A stretch of DNA of 15,960 nt, taken from positions 1-15,960 of the forward strand of contig JASHTQ010000036.1 in the NCBI GenBank assembly GCA_030040475.1. The letters run 5' to 3'. Positions 14,195-15,960 of the stretch are shown piece by piece. The notes under the pieces were generated by a model. It saw nothing but the letters and a program-made list of their open reading frames with translations, did not search any database and was not told the origin of the DNA. Position 1 is the stretch's first letter, and each line of letters starts with the position of its first letter. The DNA comes from Streptosporangiaceae bacterium. Lineage in GTDB: Bacteria; Actinomycetota; Actinomycetes; Streptosporangiales; Streptosporangiaceae. The position numbers and the translations under genes are program-made.

Positions 14195-14773
14195 TTACGC
14201 TACTACCTCAGGCCAGTCGCTGAGCTGCCCGAGGGTATGCACGCCCCGGTGGGCGAGCCGCCTGATCAGCCAGCCGAGCACGTCCGCGGTCGCCCGTGCG
14301 TCGGCGAGCGCCCGATGACACGGCGACGTCCTGGCCCTGAAGAACCGGGCAAGCGTGCCCAGCTTGACGTCTGGCACCTGGTCCGGATCCATCACGTACC
14401 TGGCGAGCATGACCGTGTCCAGCACGGTGAAGCCGGGCCAGGCGAGCCCGCAGGCCTCGCAGGCCGCCTTGAGGAAGCCGAGGTCGAACGGCGCGTTGTG
14501 GGCGACAAGCACGCACCCGTCGGCGAACCTCAGCAGCCCGGGCAGCACCGAACTCAGCCCCGGCGCCGCGGCCAGCATCCCGTCGGTGATCCCGGTGAGG
14601 TCCGCGATGCCCGGCGGCACCGGGATGCCCGGGTTGACCAGCGAGGCGAACTCTCCCCGCCGTGCCCCGCTGCGCACCCTGACCGCCCCGATCTCCGTGA
14701 TCGCCGCCTTCGCGGGCGACCACCCCGTGGTCTCGATGTCAACCACGGCGAACTCCAATTCCGCCAGCGGCAT
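14195..14773 (-). CDS. DEDDh-type 3'-5' exonuclease (DNA polymerase III epsilon-like)
   Basis: From the ATG at 14773 this is a 192-residue single-domain exonuclease of the DnaQ group. The metal ligands are visible: Asp12 and Glu14 in VDIETTG, Asp97 in AHNAPFDLGF, and His153 and Asp158 in CHRALADARATADV. It probably acts in repair or end trimming; actinobacteria have several such proteins, so it need not be the replicative proofreader. The ATG at 14773 is chosen because GGAG lies eight bases upstream. The frame stays open to ATGs at 14944 and 15007, but that extension is low-complexity, contains a tandem repeat, and the longest would run into the operator of the neighbouring operon. A homologue next to trpD in M. 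tuberculosis (Rv2191) is fused to a UvrC-like domain; this one is not. Confidence 0.86.
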   Translation of the reverse strand: MPLAELEFAVVDIETTGWSPAKAAITEIGAVRVRSGARRGEFASLVNPGIPVPPGIADLTGITDGMLAAAPGLSSVLPGLLRFADGCVLVAHNAPFDLGFLKAACEACGLAWPGFTVLDTVMLARYVMDPDQVPDVKLGTLARFFRARTSPCHRALADARATADVLGWLIRRLAHRGVHTLGQLSDWPEVVA

Positions 14774-14983
14774 ACCTTTATCTCCGCCTGCCGCACCCCC
14801 GTACTCCCGGGCCGCGCTCCTTGGCCTCCCGGCGGTGCCCTCATGAGCGGTGCCCTCATGAGCGGTGCCCGGACGCGGGTCTGGCACAAGCGTGCTCACG
14901 GCCGGACTGATCACGCGCACCACGGTAGGGCCGCCCGCCGACATTTTCCCGCCGCCCCGCCGTAACCGGGCGGTCCCGGCGCC
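14774..14983. other. Region between exonuclease start and the divergent operon promoter
   Basis: About 210 bases upstream of the preferred exonuclease start. The minus-strand frame is open throughout, so part may be a disordered N-terminal extension of the exonuclease. A 15-bp tandem repeat lies at 14831-14860. No clear promoter for the exonuclease is visible. Confidence 0.4.
14831..14860. repeat. 15-bp tandem repeat, two copies plus a partial third
   Basis: CGGTGCCCTCATGAG occurs at 14831-14845 and 14846-14860, and the next eight bases begin a third copy. If the exonuclease is extended upstream, the repeat encodes GTAHE units; otherwise it is untranslated leader. Confidence 0.85.
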
Positions 14984-15012
14984 TTGACGCAACCGGATGG
15001 TTGCCATAAAGT
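14984..15012 (+). promoter_or_regulatory. Promoter of the SRPBCC-arsR-DUF899 operon
   Basis: TTGACG (14984-14989), a 17-base spacer and TAAAGT (15007-15012) form the best promoter in the window. The predicted start is near 15019, giving a leader of about 31 bases with GGAGG at 15040-15044 before the GTG at 15050. Confidence 0.8.
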
Positions 15013-15033
15013 AGCAACCATCCGGTTGCTACT
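14989..15033. promoter_or_regulatory. Double palindromic operator, probably for the ArsR repressor of this operon
   Basis: Two dyads share the core GCAACC-N4-GGTTGC. The left (14989-15004) has GGAT at its centre and fills the promoter spacer. The right (15010-15033) has extended arms AGTAGCAACC and GGTTGCTACT around ATCC and covers the end of the -10 and the start site. Their centres are 25 bases apart. The two 16-base cores (14989-15004, 15014-15029) are also perfect reverse complements of each other. A protein bound here would block RNA polymerase; the ArsR product of the second gene is the obvious candidate. Confidence 0.8.
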
Positions 15034-15049
15034 AACCCTGGAGGCCATC

Positions 15050-15481
15050 GTGGGTTTTCCTGATCGCATCGAGCGGACCGTGCAGATCGCCCACCCGCCG
15101 GCCAAGGTATGGGCGGCGCTCACTACCGCCGAGGGCCTGGCCGCCTGGTTCGGCCAGGAGGCGGGAATCGACCTGCGCCCGGGCGGGTCGGCCTGGATGA
15201 AATGGGACGGGGGGCACACGGCCGACATGCGCGTGGAACGGGTGGAGGAGCCGAGGGTCTTCGGCTTCACCTGGCACATCTTCGGGTTGCCCGATGACGA
15301 TCCGCGCCGTACCTATGTCGAGTTCACGCTCGAACCAGTGGGTACGGGCACCCGGCTGACGGTGGTCGAGACCGGCTTCGCCCAGCTGCCCGGGGATGCT
15401 TACCACACGGCCTACGACGGCAACACAGAAGGCTGGGCCAAGGAGCTTGGCGAACTGGTCGACTACCTCGATGCCGTCTGA
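15050..15481 (+). CDS. SRPBCC / AHSA1-like domain protein
   Basis: This 143-residue cytoplasmic protein has the START-like ligand-cavity fold of the AHSA1 family. The first strand IERTVQIAHPPAKVWAALT, the helix AEGLAAWFG, and the strand RVFGFTWHI are family hallmarks, as is the C-terminal long helix WAKELGELVDYLDAV. Members bind small hydrophobic ligands or act as stress-related helpers; the ligand here is unknown. The GTG at 15050 is chosen because GGAGG lies five bases upstream and because it falls downstream of the predicted transcription start; the longer ORF start at 14984 would lie on the promoter. Its end overlaps the arsR start by 11 bases, and the pairing of AHSA1 with an ArsR regulator is a widespread arrangement. 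Confidence 0.9.
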   Translation: MGFPDRIERTVQIAHPPAKVWAALTTAEGLAAWFGQEAGIDLRPGGSAWMKWDGGHTADMRVERVEEPRVFGFTWHIFGLPDDDPRRTYVEFTLEPVGTGTRLTVVETGFAQLPGDAYHTAYDGNTEGWAKELGELVDYLDAV

Positions 15482-15809
15482 CGTCGAGGCGATCGCCGAG
15501 CAGGTCTTCACCGCCCTGGCCGACCCGAGTCGGCGCGCCATCCTGGCCGAGCTCGCCGCGGCCGGCCCGGCCACCGCAACGGACCTGGCCGGTCGCCTGC
15601 CGATCACCAGGCAGGCGATCGCCAAGCACCTGGCCCTGCTGGCCGAGGCGGGGCTGGTGACGGCGGAACCGGGGGAGCGGCGCCGGGTCCGCTACCGGCT
15701 GCGCTCGGCGCCCATGCGGGTGGCGCAGCAGTTCTTGGCCGCGCTGGCCCGGGACTGGGACGGCTCGCTCGACGCGCTGCAGCACCACCTCGACTCGCAG
15801 GCCGGCTGA
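15471..15809 (+). CDS. ArsR/SmtB-family (SdpR-like) transcriptional repressor
   Basis: This 112-residue winged-helix regulator starts with FTALADPSRRAILAEL, the hallmark of the family. The helix-turn-helix runs about 36-62 (TDLAGRLPITRQAIAKHLALLAEAGLV), followed by the wing ERRRVRYRL. No ELCVCDL-type Cys metal box is present, so it is not a classic arsenic or zinc sensor; the ligand may instead relate to the AHSA1 partner. The ATG at 15471 lies inside the end of the SRPBCC gene, so translation is probably coupled; the nearest AAGGAG is more than 20 bases upstream. It is expected to repress its own operon through the palindromes upstream of 15050. Its stop codon forms the loop of a perfect hairpin. 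Confidence 0.9.
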   Translation: MPSDVEAIAEQVFTALADPSRRAILAELAAAGPATATDLAGRLPITRQAIAKHLALLAEAGLVTAEPGERRRVRYRLRSAPMRVAQQFLAALARDWDGSLDALQHHLDSQAG

Positions 15810-15819
15810 GCCGGCCTGC
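15797..15819 (+). terminator. Perfect 10-bp hairpin with the arsR stop codon as loop
   Basis: GCAGGCCGGC and GCCGGCCTGC are exact reverse complements separated only by TGA, the stop codon of the ArsR gene. There is no T-run after it. It could be a partial terminator, a processing or stability element between arsR and the DUF899 gene, or a consequence of codon choice. Confidence 0.5.
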
Positions 15820-15841
15820 CTACAGCAGAAAGGAAAGCACC

Positions 15842-15960
15842 ATGGACAAGGCAAATACCCCGCCGGTCGTCAGCCCGCAGGAGTGGGAGGCGGCGCGGCA
15901 GCGGCTGCTGGTCAGGGAAAAGGAGCTGACCCGCGCCAGGGATGCGCTGGCGGCCCAGCG
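15842..15960 (+). CDS. DUF899 family protein, N-terminal part only
   Basis: Only 39 complete codons lie in the window. The sequence PPVVSPQEWEAARQRLLVRE followed by KELTRARDALAAQR matches the typical opening of DUF899, a thioredoxin-fold-like family of unknown function often encoded beside AHSA1 and ArsR genes. The ATG at 15842 follows AAAGGAAAG, a reasonable ribosome site. It is probably the third gene of the operator-controlled operon, 32 bases after arsR, with the hairpin in between. Confidence 0.82.
   Translation, partial: MDKANTPPVVSPQEWEAARQRLLVREKELTRARDALAAQ

Noticed and set aside
14989..15029. Transposon terminal inverted repeats or attachment site
   Set aside because: The 16-base arms are only nine bases apart, with nothing mobile between them, and they align with promoter elements; an operator explains them better.

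Overview
This is high-GC actinobacterial chromosome. GC-rich wobble positions, GTG starts, 4-bp ATGA/GTGA overlaps and several starts that look leaderless all fit. The respiratory block ctaE-qcrC-qcrA-qcrB beside trpD is a known actinomycete arrangement (in Mycobacterium tuberculosis trpD is Rv2192c and ctaE-qcrCAB is Rv2193-Rv2196). The exact genus cannot be told from the window. I see no insertion sequence, prophage, CRISPR array, tRNA or rRNA; this looks like core chromosome with a few lineage-specific additions.

Layout. (1) 1-1184, minus: a NarL-type sensor histidine kinase, cut off at the window edge. (2) 1346-4966, plus: four tightly packed genes for an ABC-2 type exporter in the order ATPase, permease, ATPase, permease. 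(3) 4975-7131, minus: a membrane MASE1-GAF-SpoIIE phosphatase, convergent with the exporter. (4) 7283-7876, plus: an isochorismatase-family hydrolase with a patterned promoter region (dyads and three 9-bp direct repeats). (5) 12306 down to 7925, minus: ctaE, qcrC, qcrA, qcrB, encoding oxidase subunit III and the cytochrome bc1 complex, which in actinobacteria work as a bc1-aa3 supercomplex. (6) 12387-13835, plus: a small degenerate receiver protein, then trpD (tryptophan synthesis), divergent from ctaE. (7) 14773 down to 13876, minus: a DEDDh exonuclease and a stand-alone Lrp/AsnC RAM-domain protein. (8) 14984-15960, plus: a promoter with a double palindromic operator driving an AHSA1/SRPBCC protein, an ArsR-type repressor and the start of a DUF899 protein.

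How it works together. Block 5 sends electrons from menaquinol through cytochrome b, the Rieske protein and the diheme cytochrome c to the aa3 oxidase, of which only subunit III is encoded here. Block 8 reads as a self-contained autoregulated operon: a good promoter (TTGACG, 17 bp, TAAAGT) has one palindrome in its spacer and a second across its -10 and start site, and its own ArsR repressor is the second gene. Blocks 1 and 3 are signalling proteins flanking the exporter; a functional link is only suggested by position.

The most distinctive features not explained by standard annotation are the double operator at 14989-15033, the 9-bp direct repeats beside the -10 of the isochorismatase gene, a perfect hairpin with the arsR stop codon in its loop, and recurrent short in-frame tandem repeats in otherwise conserved genes (qcrA, qcrB, the isochorismatase gene). 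No clearly new multi-gene system is evident.
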